Shown here one piece after another: positions 38,513 through 47,221 of a DNA stretch of 47,668 bases (position 1 is its first letter; each line of letters begins with the position of its first letter). Position numbers and translations under genes: made by a program. Origin of the DNA: an uncultured Acidobacteriota bacterium (GTDB lineage Bacteria; Acidobacteriota; Terriglobia; Bryobacterales; Bryobacteraceae); the NCBI GenBank assembly GCA_902826685.1, contig CADEFT010000043.1:1-47668 (forward strand), read 5' to 3'. The notes beneath the pieces are model-generated. The model worked only from the letters and a program-made list of their open reading frames with translations. It did no database searches and was not told where the DNA came from.

Positions 38513-40678
38513 ATGATTTCCCTCGCCGCCGCCCTCGCTCTTTACCTACCCGCCCAGGCCGTTTTGCCGGGCACGCAGCCGTTGACCCGGACCGATGACC
38601 TGGCGGTGGCGATGGTAGAGGGGATCCACGGGTTTCTGGATCAGGCCACGCTGGACGCGCCTGGCAAACGGGCGCAGTACTGGAAAGGCCCGGTGGAGGG
38701 CAACCGGGCGAGCTTGCGGCGGATGATCGGCGTGGTGGATAACCGGGTCGCATCGCCCGAGGTGCAATTTGTTGCCACCACGGACCGGCCGGCGTTGCGG
38801 GCGAAGACCGCCGGGTTTACAGCCTACGCGGTTCGCTGGACGGTGCTCGATGGCGTCACGGCCGAAGGCTTGATGCTCGAGCCGGAGGGTGAGGTTAAGG
38901 CGCGCGTGGTGGCGGTGCCCGATGCCGATCAGGCACCCGAAGCGTTCGCCCGGGGCATGGCCGGGCGGTTGGCGGCGAACGGGTGCCAGGTGCTGATTCC
39001 CACGCTGATCGACCGGGGCGATGAGTTCAGCGAGATTCCCGGACATCGGAAAACGAACCAGCCGCATCGCGAGTTCCTGTACCGCATGGCGTTTGAAGTG
39101 GGCCGCCACATTATTGGCTACGAGGTCCAGAAGGTGCTGGCGGCGGTGGATTGGTTCGAAGGCCGCAACGCCAGATCGGGGCGGGTGCCGATTGGCGTGG
39201 CCGGATATGGTGAAGGCGGGCTGATCGCTTTCTACAGCGCCGCCGTCGATACGCGGATCGAAAGGGCGCTGGTCAGCGGGTATTTTCAGAACCGGCAGAA
39301 CCTGCACCGCGAGCCGATTTATCGCGATGTATGGGGGCTGCTGCGCGAGTTTGGCGATGCCGAGATCGCAGGGCTGATCGCGCCGCGGATGCTCATTGTG
39401 GATCCGGCTCCGATGCCGATGGTATCGGGTCCACCAGTGGAGACCGCGGACCGGCGTGGGGCCGCGCCGCTTGGACGGATCGAGACGCCGGAGCTGGCGG
39501 AAGTGGAAGCGGAGTTGGCGCGGGCCCGTCCGTTCAGCCATGTGAAGCTCGCCGGCGGGGAACGCGGCATCGAAGCTTTCCTGGGCGCCAAACCGCGGCC
39601 GGCGGCCGAAGTGCCCGCGATCGAACCGGCGGATTTACAGGGACGGCGGCGGCGCCAGTTCGATGAGTTGGTGGCGTTCACGCAGAAGCTGGTGGACCGC
39701 TCGCCGCAGCGCCGTGCCGAGTTCTGGGCAAAAGCCGACGCCTCTTCCCCCGAGCGCTGGAAGGCCTCGACAGGCCCGATGCGCGACCACATCTGGGAAG
39801 AGATGATCGGCCGTCTGCCCGATCCCACGATGCCTGCCAATCCGCGCACGCGCCAGATCTACGACGAGCCGAAGTTTAAGGGATACGAAGTGATGCTCGA
39901 CGTCTGGCCGGGCGTGTTCGCCTACGGCATTCTGCTGGTGCCGAAGGACGTCAAGCCGGGTGAGAAGCGGCCGGTGGTGGTCTGCCAGCACGGGCTCGAA
40001 GGGCGGCCGCAGGAGGTCGCCGATCCGAAGGTCGACAGTCATTACTATCACCGCTATGGCGTGAAGCTGGCCGAACAGGGATACGTCGTGTTCGCGCCGC
40101 AGAATCCCTACATAGGCAAGGACCGGTTCCGCCAGATCCAGCGCAAGGGGCATCCTCTGAAACTGGCCCTGTTTTCGTTCATCCTCGGCCAGCACCAGCG
40201 GATTCTGGAATGGCTGGCGGGACAGCCGTTCGTCGATGCAAGGCGCATCGGTTTCTATGGACTTTCCTACGGCGGCAAGACGGCGGTGCGGGTGCCGCCC
40301 CTGCTCGATGGCTACGCGCTTTCCATTTGCTCGGCGGATTTCAATGAATGGGTGTGGAAGACGACCAGTCCCACGGCCCGGTACAGCTACCTGGGAACGA
40401 TGGAATACGACATGGTGGAGTTCAATCTGGCCAACATCGCCAATTACGCGGAACTGGCGAACCTGATGGCTCCGCGCCCGTTCATGGTGGAGCGCGGCCA
40501 TGACGACGGGGTCTCGACGGATGAATGGGTGGCTTATGAATTCGCGAAAGTGAGACGCTTTTACAACAAGTTAGGAGTGGGCGGGCGAAGCGAAATCGAG
40601 TTCTTCGACGGCCCGCATACCATTCATGGAGTGGGTACCTTCGACTTTCTGCGCCGCCATCTGAAGCTTGGAGAGTAA
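38513..40678 (+). CDS. Secreted tandem alpha/beta hydrolase (acetyl-xylan esterase-like)
   Basis: A 721-residue exported protein with two alpha/beta hydrolase domains of the dienelactone-hydrolase/acetyl-xylan-esterase type. The first (about 90-330) has RVPIGVAGYGEGG, where the nucleophile elbow reads G231-Y-G-E-G, so the Ser is replaced by Gly, and LIAPRMLIVDPAP. The second (about 440-715) has the intact elbow FYGLSYGGK with Ser585, LMAPRPFMVERGHDDGVS with Asp and FFDGPHTIHG with His. So only the second domain can be an esterase. The N-terminus ISLAAALALYLPAQA is a signal peptide. A TAGTAT hexamer ends 10 bp before the ATG, which fits a leaderless message. The substrate is probably an acylated glycan, an inference from the family. 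Confidence 0.8.
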   Translation: MISLAAALALYLPAQAVLPGTQPLTRTDDLAVAMVEGIHGFLDQATLDAPGKRAQYWKGPVEGNRASLRRMIGVVDNRVASPEVQFVATTDRPALRAKTAGFTAYAVRWTVLDGVTAEGLMLEPEGEVKARVVAVPDADQAPEAFARGMAGRLAANGCQVLIPTLIDRGDEFSEIPGHRKTNQPHREFLYRMAFEVGRHIIGYEVQKVLAAVDWFEGRNARSGRVPIGVAGYGEGGLIAFYSAAVDTRIERALVSGYFQNRQNLHREPIYRDVWGLLREFGDAEIAGLIAPRMLIVDPAPMPMVSGPPVETADRRGAAPLGRIETPELAEVEAELARARPFSHVKLAGGERGIEAFLGAKPRPAAEVPAIEPADLQGRRRRQFDELVAFTQKLVDRSPQRRAEFWAKADASSPERWKASTGPMRDHIWEEMIGRLPDPTMPANPRTRQIYDEPKFKGYEVMLDVWPGVFAYGILLVPKDVKPGEKRPVVVCQHGLEGRPQEVADPKVDSHYYHRYGVKLAEQGYVVFAPQNPYIGKDRFRQIQRKGHPLKLALFSFILGQHQRILEWLAGQPFVDARRIGFYGLSYGGKTAVRVPPLLDGYALSICSADFNEWVWKTTSPTARYSYLGTMEYDMVEFNLANIANYAELANLMAPRPFMVERGHDDGVSTDEWVAYEFAKVRRFYNKLGVGGRSEIEFFDGPHTIHGVGTFDFLRRHLKLGE

Positions 40679-40707
40679 GGCTTGGTCTGATAGACTCCAA
40701 GTCAGAC

Positions 40708-41106
40708 ATGGACCCACGGCGCAGCCAGCGAGTAGCGGAAGCTCTTCGCGAAGAGATCACCGAAATGGTGGCGTTCGAGCTCGAAGACCCGCGTTTGGAA
40801 GGCGTTACGGTTACCGATGTCAATCTGAGCCCGGATTTGAAGCTGGCGGTGGTGCGGTTGGCGATTGCCGGCGGCAAAGAGGCCGAGACTCTTGCCCTGG
40901 AGGCGATTGTACACGCTAAGTCCTACTTGAAAAGGGAGTTAGCGCTTCGCCTGGACCTGTTCCGTACACCGGATTTGCGCTTTGAAGCCGACCTTTCCCC
41001 GGATTCGAGCGAGCGTCTGAAACACTTGCTCAAACGGGTGAGAAAAGGGCGTCCCCGCGACCCGGAATTGCAAGAAAAATCAGCGGAAAGTTCGCAAAAG
41101 CGCTGA
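40708..41106 (+). CDS. rbfA: Ribosome-binding factor A
   Basis: RbfA assists late maturation of the 30S subunit and processing of 16S rRNA. The 132 residues show the family KH-like fold: SQRVAEALREEITEMVAFELEDPRL, EGVTVTDVNLSPDLKLAVVRLAIAG, YLKRELALRLDLFRTPDLRFEADLS with the conserved Pro-x-Leu-x-Phe element. The C-terminus is basic and longer than the domain needs. It is the first gene of a rightward cluster with apbE, hemE, hemY and maf, 9 bp before apbE. In many bacteria rbfA follows infB; that gene is not here. No ribosome-binding site is evident before the ATG. Confidence 0.93.
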   Translation: MDPRRSQRVAEALREEITEMVAFELEDPRLEGVTVTDVNLSPDLKLAVVRLAIAGGKEAETLALEAIVHAKSYLKRELALRLDLFRTPDLRFEADLSPDSSERLKHLLKRVRKGRPRDPELQEKSAESSQKR

Positions 41107-41115
41107 TGGAACCGG

Positions 41116-42084
41116 GTGACTGTGCTAACTTTGTTTCTTGGAGTTGCGGCTACCCTCCAGGCCGCCGAGTTGCTTCGATTGGAGCAATCCTTGGACGCCA
41201 TGGGTTCGGTCTACACCGTGGTTGCTTACGGCGAAGATCGGACGAAAATGATTGCCGCGGTTGACCAAGCTTTCGAAGAAGTCCGCCGCATTGACCGGAT
41301 GCTCTCAAATTATCGAGCCGACAGCGAACTGAGCCGGATCAATCGGGAAGCCGCCGCCAATGCGGTGCTGGCGAGCGAGGAGATGTTCGGTCTTCTCGAA
41401 GCCTGCCAGAACTACAGCGCGGCGAGTGAGGGCGCGTTCGATATCTCGGTCGGCCCACTTATGAAAATCTGGGGCTTTTATAAAGGATCGGGCCGGCTTC
41501 CGCACCGGGCGGAAATACGCGGCGTGCTGGGGCGTGTCGGGTACTCGAAAGTGAAGCTGGACGCCCAGGCGCGGACGGTTCGTTTCACGCGGCCGGGCAT
41601 GGAACTCGACCCTGGCGGCATCGGAAAAGGCTACGCGGTGGACCGCATGGTGGAAATCCTGCGTGCCGACGGAGTAAAATCGGCCCTTGTCTCGGCCGGC
41701 AATTCCAGTATTTATGCGATCGGCTCGCCACCCCATGAAGATGGCTGGCCGATCTCGATCCGTCATCCAAGAGATGTGCGCCAGGCGGTGGACGAGGTGA
41801 GACTGAAAGACCAGTCGATGTCGACTTCCGGCACGTCGGAAAAATTTTTTCGAGCCGAGGGGCGCTTGTATAGCCACATCATGGATCCGAGGACGGGATT
41901 TCCGGCGCAGGGCATGTTGTCGGTGTCGGTGATCGCGCCGCGCACCCTCGACAGTGAAGCGTGGACCAAGCCCGTGTTCATCAATGGCCGGAAATGGGCC
42001 CAACGAAACCGGCCCCAACAAATTCGTGCGTTTCTATGTGAAGACAAAGGCGGATCGGAACAGGCATGCGCGTGGCTCCAATGA
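41116..42084 (+). CDS. apbE: FAD:protein FMN transferase (ApbE)
   Basis: ApbE attaches FMN from FAD to Thr of target proteins, for example Rnf/Nqr subunits, in the periplasm. The 322 residues begin with a signal-like segment (TVLTLFLGVAATLQAAE). They contain the family features AMGSVYTVVAYG, RRIDRMLSNYRADSELSRIN, GAFDISVGPLMKIWGF, the FAD-binding ELDPGGIGKGYAVDRM, MSTSGTSEKFF and HIMDPRTGFP. The usual Asp/Thr Mg-binding part near the C-terminus (LDSEAWTKPVFI) is present, but the ending is short. A GTG start is used. It lies 9 bp after rbfA, and its stop overlaps the hemE start (ATGA), so it is co-transcribed with haem genes. The flavinylated target is not in the window. Confidence 0.92.
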   Translation: MTVLTLFLGVAATLQAAELLRLEQSLDAMGSVYTVVAYGEDRTKMIAAVDQAFEEVRRIDRMLSNYRADSELSRINREAAANAVLASEEMFGLLEACQNYSAASEGAFDISVGPLMKIWGFYKGSGRLPHRAEIRGVLGRVGYSKVKLDAQARTVRFTRPGMELDPGGIGKGYAVDRMVEILRADGVKSALVSAGNSSIYAIGSPPHEDGWPISIRHPRDVRQAVDEVRLKDQSMSTSGTSEKFFRAEGRLYSHIMDPRTGFPAQGMLSVSVIAPRTLDSEAWTKPVFINGRKWAQRNRPQQIRAFLCEDKGGSEQACAWLQ

Positions 42085-43103
42085 CATCCCGTTTTCTCGA
42101 TGCCTGCCGGCGGCGTCCCACCGACGTGCGCCCGGTTTGGTTCATGCGGCAGGCCGGACGGTACATGAAACCGTACCGGGACCTGCGCGCGAAGCATTCG
42201 ATACTCGAACTGTGTAAACGTCCGGACCTGGCGGCGCAAGTCAGCCTGATGCCGGTGGAAATGCTGGACGTGGACGCGGCCATCATTTTCGCCGACCTGC
42301 TGCTGCCGGTGGAACCGATGGGTCTGAAGCTGGAATTCGTCTCGGGCGAAGGGCCGGCCATCGACAATCCGATCCGCACATCGAACGACGTGGATTCGCT
42401 TTCCATCTCCAATACCGACGATCTGGGGTACGTGGGCGAGTCGATTCAAATGGTGGCGCGGGCGCTTAGCGGCAAGGTGCCGGTCATCGGTTTCGTGGGC
42501 GCGCCGTTTACCGTCGCCAGTTACATGATCGAAGGCGGCCCGTCGCGTACGTTTCTGCGCACCAAGCAGATGATGTATCGCGATGAGACGCTGTGGCGCC
42601 GGCTGATGGGTAAGATCGTGGACGTGCTGGGTCCGTTCGCGCTCATGCAGGTGGGCGCGGGAGCGAGAGCGATTCAGGTTTTCGATAGCTGGGTGGGCGC
42701 GCTCGGTCCCGACGACTATGTGCGCTACGTGGCGCCTTACTCGCGGGCGCTGATTGAACGCATCCGTTCCTCCAGCGTGCCGGTCATCCACTTCGGCACC
42801 GGAGCGGCGGGTTTCTTCAAGGAACTGCATGCGGCGGGCGGCGATGTGATGGGCGTCGATTGGCGCATCAACATCGACCAGGCGTGGATGGATATCAGCT
42901 ACCGCTCGGCGATTCAGGGCAACCTGGATCCGGCGGTGCTGTTCGCTCCGCTGCCGGAACTGCGGGCGCGCATTCACGAATTGCTGAAGCGCACCGGCAC
43001 GCGGCCCGGCCACATCTTCAACCTCGGCCACGGCATTCTGCCGGAAACGCCGGTGGAGCATGTGCGCGCGGCCGTGCAGTTCGTTCGCGAATTCCGGCCG
43101 TGA
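42081..43103 (+). CDS. hemE: Uroporphyrinogen decarboxylase
   Basis: HemE converts uroporphyrinogen III to coproporphyrinogen III in the cytoplasm. The 340-residue protein has the family signatures RPVWFMRQAGRYMKPYRDLR (near the N-terminus), the Asp-bearing IIFADLLLPVEPMGLKLEF, GFVGAPFTVASYMIEGG, and FNLGHGILPETPVEHVRAAVQFV at the C-terminus. ATG 42081, overlapping the apbE stop codon (ATGA), is chosen over ATG 42066 because MTSRFLDACRRRPTDVRPVWFM then matches the family N-terminus. The next gene, hemY, begins inside its stop codon. The neighbours show a haem-synthesis operon. Confidence 0.96.
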   Translation: MTSRFLDACRRRPTDVRPVWFMRQAGRYMKPYRDLRAKHSILELCKRPDLAAQVSLMPVEMLDVDAAIIFADLLLPVEPMGLKLEFVSGEGPAIDNPIRTSNDVDSLSISNTDDLGYVGESIQMVARALSGKVPVIGFVGAPFTVASYMIEGGPSRTFLRTKQMMYRDETLWRRLMGKIVDVLGPFALMQVGAGARAIQVFDSWVGALGPDDYVRYVAPYSRALIERIRSSSVPVIHFGTGAAGFFKELHAAGGDVMGVDWRINIDQAWMDISYRSAIQGNLDPAVLFAPLPELRARIHELLKRTGTRPGHIFNLGHGILPETPVEHVRAAVQFVREFRP

Positions 43104-44458
43104 TCGCCGTGGTGGGCGGCGGCATCTCCGGCCTTTCCGCCGCCTGGTACCTAAGCCGCGCGGGGCTTGAGTGTACGCTCATCGAAAAGCAGGCGCGTCT
43201 GGGCGGCGTCATCGAAACCGGCTACCAGGAAGGATGCGTGCTCGAAGGCGGGCCGGACAGCTTTCTGGCGGCCAAGCCCGAGGCGCTGGAACTTATCCGC
43301 GAACTGGGCCTCGAAGACGAAGTCATCTCCTCAAACGACAGCCAGCGCGTTACCTACATCTGGAAGGACCGGCGCATGATCCCGCTGCCCGACGGGCTCA
43401 TGATGATGGTGCCCACGCGCATCGCGCCCATGGTGACGACGCCGCTGGTCGGATGGCGGACCAAGATTCGCATGGGGCTTGAGTATTTTCATCGCGCGCC
43501 CGCTCATGCCGTGGAAAGATCGGTGGCCGAATTCATTGGCGAACACTACGGGCAGGAGACCGTGGACTTTCTGGCCGAGCCGCTGCTTTCGGGCGTCTAT
43601 GGCGGCAGTCCCCAGGCGTTAAGCGCCGATAGCGTGCTGACGCGTTTCGTCGAGATGGAAAAGAAATACGGCAGCCTGACGCGTGGCGTTCTGGCGTCGC
43701 GGCGGAACGCATCGCCCGGTGGCGCGATCTTCCGGTCCTTGAAGCACGGACTGGGGAGCCTGGTGGAGGCGCTGCGCCGCCAGACCGGCGACCGGATGCG
43801 CGTGGTGCACGGCGAGGTGGAGGCGCTCGATCCGGCCGCGGGCGGATACCGGTTGCGGGTGAATGGAGAATGGCTGGAGGCGGCGCACGTGGTGCTGGCG
43901 CTGCCCGCCTACGCCTCCTCGCGATTGCTGGCGCCGTTCGACGCGGAACTGGCGCGGCTGCTGGCGACCGTCGATTACGGTTCTTCGATGACGGTGACGC
44001 TCGTTTACCGTCCCGGCCACCTCGACCATGAGACGCGAGGCTTCGGATTCCTGGTGCCGCGCGGCGACGTGCGATTCATTCGCGCCTGCACCTGGGCGCA
44101 TCGCAAGTTTCCTCATCGCGCTCCGGAAGGATGGTCGATCGTGCGATGCTTCCTCGGCGGCAAGGGGCATGAGGCGGTGCTGGATCTCTCCGATGAGGCG
44201 GTGCTCGAAGGCGTGGCCGAAGACATGGTCCGGCTGATGGGTGTGCGAGGCGCTCCGGACTTTCACCGCATCACGCGCTGGCGCCGCGGCATGGCGCAAT
44301 ACACGCTGGGCCATGCGCATCGGGTCTCGCAAATGCGGGCGCGGCTGGCGGCGTTTCCAAACCTGCACCTGGCGGGGAATTTCCTGGCGGGCATCGGCAT
44401 CCCCGATTGCATTCAGACCGCCAAGGCGGCGGCGGCGAGGATTCGCGCGGCATGTTGA
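43100..44458 (+). CDS. hemY: Protoporphyrinogen/coproporphyrinogen oxidase (HemY type)
   Basis: A FAD enzyme that oxidises protoporphyrinogen IX or coproporphyrinogen III with oxygen. The 452-residue protein begins IAVVGGGISGLSAAWYLSRAG (dinucleotide-binding GxGxxG). It continues with LIEKQARLGGVIET, GGPDSFLAAKPEALELIRELGL, FLAEPLLSGVYGGSPQALS and the C-terminal FAD-contact segment NLHLAGNFLAGIGIPDCIQTAK. The GTG start overlaps the hemE stop codon by four bases (GTGA). It overlaps maf by 7 bp at its 3' end. Whether the main route is protoporphyrin- or coproporphyrin-dependent cannot be decided here: hemH and hemQ, which would tell, are not in the window. Confidence 0.93.
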   Translation: MIAVVGGGISGLSAAWYLSRAGLECTLIEKQARLGGVIETGYQEGCVLEGGPDSFLAAKPEALELIRELGLEDEVISSNDSQRVTYIWKDRRMIPLPDGLMMMVPTRIAPMVTTPLVGWRTKIRMGLEYFHRAPAHAVERSVAEFIGEHYGQETVDFLAEPLLSGVYGGSPQALSADSVLTRFVEMEKKYGSLTRGVLASRRNASPGGAIFRSLKHGLGSLVEALRRQTGDRMRVVHGEVEALDPAAGGYRLRVNGEWLEAAHVVLALPAYASSRLLAPFDAELARLLATVDYGSSMTVTLVYRPGHLDHETRGFGFLVPRGDVRFIRACTWAHRKFPHRAPEGWSIVRCFLGGKGHEAVLDLSDEAVLEGVAEDMVRLMGVRGAPDFHRITRWRRGMAQYTLGHAHRVSQMRARLAAFPNLHLAGNFLAGIGIPDCIQTAKAAAARIRAAC

Positions 44459-45015
44459 TTCTGGCTTCGAAGTCGCCGCGCCGGCGGGAGATTTTGCGCG
44501 ACGCCGGATTCACGTTCGAAGTGCAGCCATCGGATGTGCCGGAAGTTTTGGCCGCCGGCGAGGCGCCGCAGGATTATGTGCAACGTCTCGCTCTGGAGAA
44601 GGCGCGGGCCGTGGAGGCGGCGGCCGGCGACATCGTGCTGGCGGCCGACACGGTGGTGGTGGCGGGTGGCGAAGTGCTCGAAAAACCGGTGGACGCCAAC
44701 GATGCGGCGCGGATGCTGAAAAAGCTTTCGGGCAAAACGCACGAGGTGTTCACCGGCATCGCGCTGCGCCGGGGCGCGCAAGAGATCGGCGATCTGGCGC
44801 GGACCAAGGTCCACTTCATGCGGATGAAACCGGACGAGATCCGCGATTACGTGGCGAGCGGCGAGCCCATGGACAAGGCCGGCGCCTACGGCATTCAGGG
44901 ACTGGCGAGTAAGTACATCCGCCGCGTGGAAGGATGTTACTTCAACGTGGTGGGCTTGCCGGTTTCACTCGTGTATAAGCACTACCGGACCTTGCTGGGT
45001 CACCCGGCCTTGTGA
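44452..45015 (+). CDS. maf: Maf-family nucleotide pyrophosphatase
   Basis: Maf proteins hydrolyse non-canonical or canonical nucleoside triphosphates (dTTP/UTP or m7GTP) and can affect septum formation. The 187-residue protein shows LILASKSPRRREILRDAGF, the SDVPE motif, IVLAADTVVVAGGEVLEKPVD (with the catalytic Asp), LSGKTHEVFTGIALR, and the C-terminal DKAGAYGIQGLASKYIRRVEGCYFNVVGLPVS. All Maf motifs are intact. ATG 44452 overlaps the hemY stop codon by 7 bp, and other starts upstream lie in hemY. Its 3' end overlaps the convergent SnoaL-like gene by 16 bp. Confidence 0.93.
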   Translation: MLILASKSPRRREILRDAGFTFEVQPSDVPEVLAAGEAPQDYVQRLALEKARAVEAAAGDIVLAADTVVVAGGEVLEKPVDANDAARMLKKLSGKTHEVFTGIALRRGAQEIGDLARTKVHFMRMKPDEIRDYVASGEPMDKAGAYGIQGLASKYIRRVEGCYFNVVGLPVSLVYKHYRTLLGHPAL

Positions 45016-45392
45016 GCGAGCATGTAGGCCGACGTGTCGTAAAAGGCCTGGTATTCGATCACCTTTCCGTCCTCGATCCGGAAGAGCATCGCCCAATCCG
45101 TCTCCGCTTTCTTGCCGGTGGCGAGGGCCGTGCAGGTTTCGCTGCCGAGAGCGAGCACGTTGTTATCCCGCTCGAAGTATTCCTTGACCTCGAACCGCGT
45201 CACGTTCTCGCTGGCGGCGAGCTTCTGAAAAAAATCGGCGGCGCCCGCCGGGCCGGTATAGATGCCGGCGTTGGGGATGCCCGCTCCGGGAGCGGTCCAG
45301 CGGCAATTGGGGGCGAGGCGTTCGAGGATGAATGGAATGTCGCCGCGTGTAAACGCGCCGTATAGGTCTTGGACCAGTTCTTTTGGGGTCAT
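45000..45392 (-). CDS. SnoaL-like/NTF2-fold protein
   Basis: A 130-residue cytoplasmic protein with the NTF2-like cone fold: an N-terminal helix (TPKELVQDLYGAFTRGDIPFILERL), APNCRWTAPGAG, IYTGPAGAADFFQKLA, FEVKEYFERDNNVLALGSE and WAMLFRIEDGKVIEYQAFYDTS. Members act as steroid isomerase, cyclase or hydrolase and many have no known function. GGAG lies 8 nt before the ATG. The gene converges with maf, overlapping by 16 bp. Substrate and pathway are not known; the conserved acidic and aromatic residues suggest a catalytic pocket. Confidence 0.85.
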   Translation of the reverse strand: MTPKELVQDLYGAFTRGDIPFILERLAPNCRWTAPGAGIPNAGIYTGPAGAADFFQKLAASENVTRFEVKEYFERDNNVLALGSETCTALATGKKAETDWAMLFRIEDGKVIEYQAFYDTSAYMLAHKAG

Positions 45393-45455
45393 CGTCTGTC
45401 TCCGGCTATGAATACGCGAGCGGTGGCGGAGTTGGATTTCCCCGTTTCGATCCGT

Positions 45456-45893
45456 TTAGCCAACGGCGCTGATGAGCCGCTGCCGGCGCTCGGCCCACTC
45501 GGCGGTCGGAAACACGCGCGGGCCGACCTCGATCAACCGGGGCAGCAGATCGAAGACATCCTTGGGGGTCCAGGCGCCGCCGCGCCGCGTGTGGTGGCCC
45601 TGCTCGTTGAGCTCGCGCGCGATTTGCGAGAGCCGCTTGTCCAGTACGATGCCGTCGAAGATGGCGAGGATGACGTTCTTCTCGGCCGTGTCCTCGACCA
45701 GCGTGGAGCAATCGCCGGCAATGCGCAGACCGAAGGGGACCTCTTCGCTCCACGGCTCCGGTTCACCGGAGGCATCGGTCTCGCGTTCCCAGACAATGGC
45801 CACGGGCTTCCATCCGGCAAACGCGCGCTGGCGGAAATATTCGGTGGTGGGAGTGCCCAGCAGCGCTTCCCTGATCCGTTCGGTGGATTTCAT
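45456..45893 (-). CDS. Small protein with a recombinase-type DNA-binding motif
   Basis: A 145-residue protein. Its second half (LDKRLSQIARELNEQGHHTRRGGAWTPKDVFDLL) closely resembles the recombinase domain of large serine integrases (the helix set with IARxLNxxGxxTxxGxxW). The resolvase catalytic domain and the zinc/coiled-coil parts are missing. The first half (EYFRQRAFAGWKPVAIVWERE, VPFGLRIAGDCSTLVEDTAEKNVILAIFDGI) is unlike integrase. ATG 45893 is chosen because it starts a plausible protein; GAGAGGG abuts it and the frame remains open upstream. It could be a DNA-binding regulator derived from a recombinase; there is no sign of other integrase parts. Function is unknown. Confidence 0.6.
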   Translation of the reverse strand: MKSTERIREALLGTPTTEYFRQRAFAGWKPVAIVWERETDASGEPEPWSEEVPFGLRIAGDCSTLVEDTAEKNVILAIFDGIVLDKRLSQIARELNEQGHHTRRGGAWTPKDVFDLLPRLIEVGPRVFPTAEWAERRQRLISAVG

Positions 45894-45928
45894 CCCTCTC
45901 TTATACACCCGTAGTATGCTGAGCGTGT

Positions 45929-47182
45929 ATGAACGCGCGAATTCTGCTTTCGGTTCTGCTGGGGATGCCGGCGGCGTTTGCCGGAAACTGGCCGCAATGG
46001 CGTGGTCCTTCGGGCGACGGCGTGAGCGAAGAGAAGAATCTTCCCGTGCGCTGGAACAACGAGGAAAACGTGGTGTGGAAACTTGCCATGCCGTCGCGGA
46101 GCGGGTCGACACCGGTGATCTGGGGCGAGCGCATTTTCCTCAACGTCGCCGAAGGGGACAATCTGGAAGCCTGGGCTCTCGATCGCACGACGGCGAAAGT
46201 TTTATGGAAGCAGCCGCTGGCGGGCGGCAATTACAAGATCAACAAGCAGAATATGAGCTCGCCGTCGCCGGTGACCGATGGGTCGACGGTGTGGTACCTG
46301 ACCGGCACCGGCATTCTGAAGGCGTTCGATTTCGAGGGCAAGGAACTCTGGTCGCGCGACATCCAGAAGGATTACGGACCTTTCGGTCTGAATTGGGGTT
46401 ACGGGTCGAGCCCGCTGCTGCACAAGGGCTCGCTCTATGTGCCGGTGCTGCATGGGATGAAGACCGATGAGCCGTCGTATCTGCTGCGCATCGACGCCAA
46501 GTCCGGCAAGACGCTGTTCAAGCAGGACCGGCCGACGACGGCGGAACGCGAATCGCCGGATTCTTACGTGACGCCGCAACTGCTGCGCGTCAACGGCAAG
46601 GAAGAGATTGTGCTGAACGGCGGCGATTGCGTGACCGCGCACGATGCGCAGACGGGCAAGGAGATCTGGCGGTCCTGGGGACTCAACCCCGGTAACGACG
46701 GCAATTTCCGCATCATCGCTTCTTCGGTGGTGCATGACGGCGTGGTGTACGCGCCGACGCGCATTCGTCCGTTGCTGGCGATCAAGGGCGACGGGCAGGG
46801 CGACATCACCAATTCGCACGTGCTGTGGAAGTTCGACAACGGGCCGGACGTGCCGTCGCCGGTGACCGACGGCAAGCTGCTCTATCTGCCCAACGACAAG
46901 GGCATCGTGTGGGTGGTGGATGCCAAGACGGGCGAACAGGTTTATGGCGGCAAGCGGATTCAGGCCGCCATCTACAGTTCGTCGCCTGTGCTGGCGGACG
47001 GAAAGATTTACATCACCAACGAGCTCGGCACAACGACGGTGTTGAAGGCGGGGCCGGCGTTTGAGGTGCTGGCGGAGAATGTGCTGGACGAGTATACGCT
47101 GAGCTCGCCGGCGATTTCGGATGGGCAGATTTTCTTGCGGACGGAAAAGTTCCTGTATTGCATCGGCGCGCGGCGCAAGTAA
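45929..47182 (+). CDS. Secreted PQQ-like beta-propeller protein
   Basis: A 417-residue exported protein with the PQQ-repeat propeller of the BamB/quinoprotein type: repeats of the form WALDRTTAKVLW, KAFDFEGKELW, LRIDAKSGKTLF, TAHDAQTGKEIW, WVVDAKTGEQVY. It starts with a signal peptide (RILLSVLLGMPAAFAG) and the motif NWPQWRGPSGDGVSEEKNLP, usual in secreted quinoprotein-like proteins of Planctomycetes and Acidobacteria. No cytochrome domain, dehydrogenase Asp motif or Cys pair is visible. It may be a structural propeller or a sugar-binding protein rather than an enzyme. TAGTAT ends 11 bp before the ATG, which suggests a short or absent leader. It is divergent from the recombinase-like gene with only 35 bp between them. 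Confidence 0.85.
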   Translation: MNARILLSVLLGMPAAFAGNWPQWRGPSGDGVSEEKNLPVRWNNEENVVWKLAMPSRSGSTPVIWGERIFLNVAEGDNLEAWALDRTTAKVLWKQPLAGGNYKINKQNMSSPSPVTDGSTVWYLTGTGILKAFDFEGKELWSRDIQKDYGPFGLNWGYGSSPLLHKGSLYVPVLHGMKTDEPSYLLRIDAKSGKTLFKQDRPTTAERESPDSYVTPQLLRVNGKEEIVLNGGDCVTAHDAQTGKEIWRSWGLNPGNDGNFRIIASSVVHDGVVYAPTRIRPLLAIKGDGQGDITNSHVLWKFDNGPDVPSPVTDGKLLYLPNDKGIVWVVDAKTGEQVYGGKRIQAAIYSSSPVLADGKIYITNELGTTTVLKAGPAFEVLAENVLDEYTLSSPAISDGQIFLRTEKFLYCIGARRK

Positions 47183-47221
47183 GCGGCGTTCGCTACTTAC
47201 TTACTGATATCATGCCTTTTC

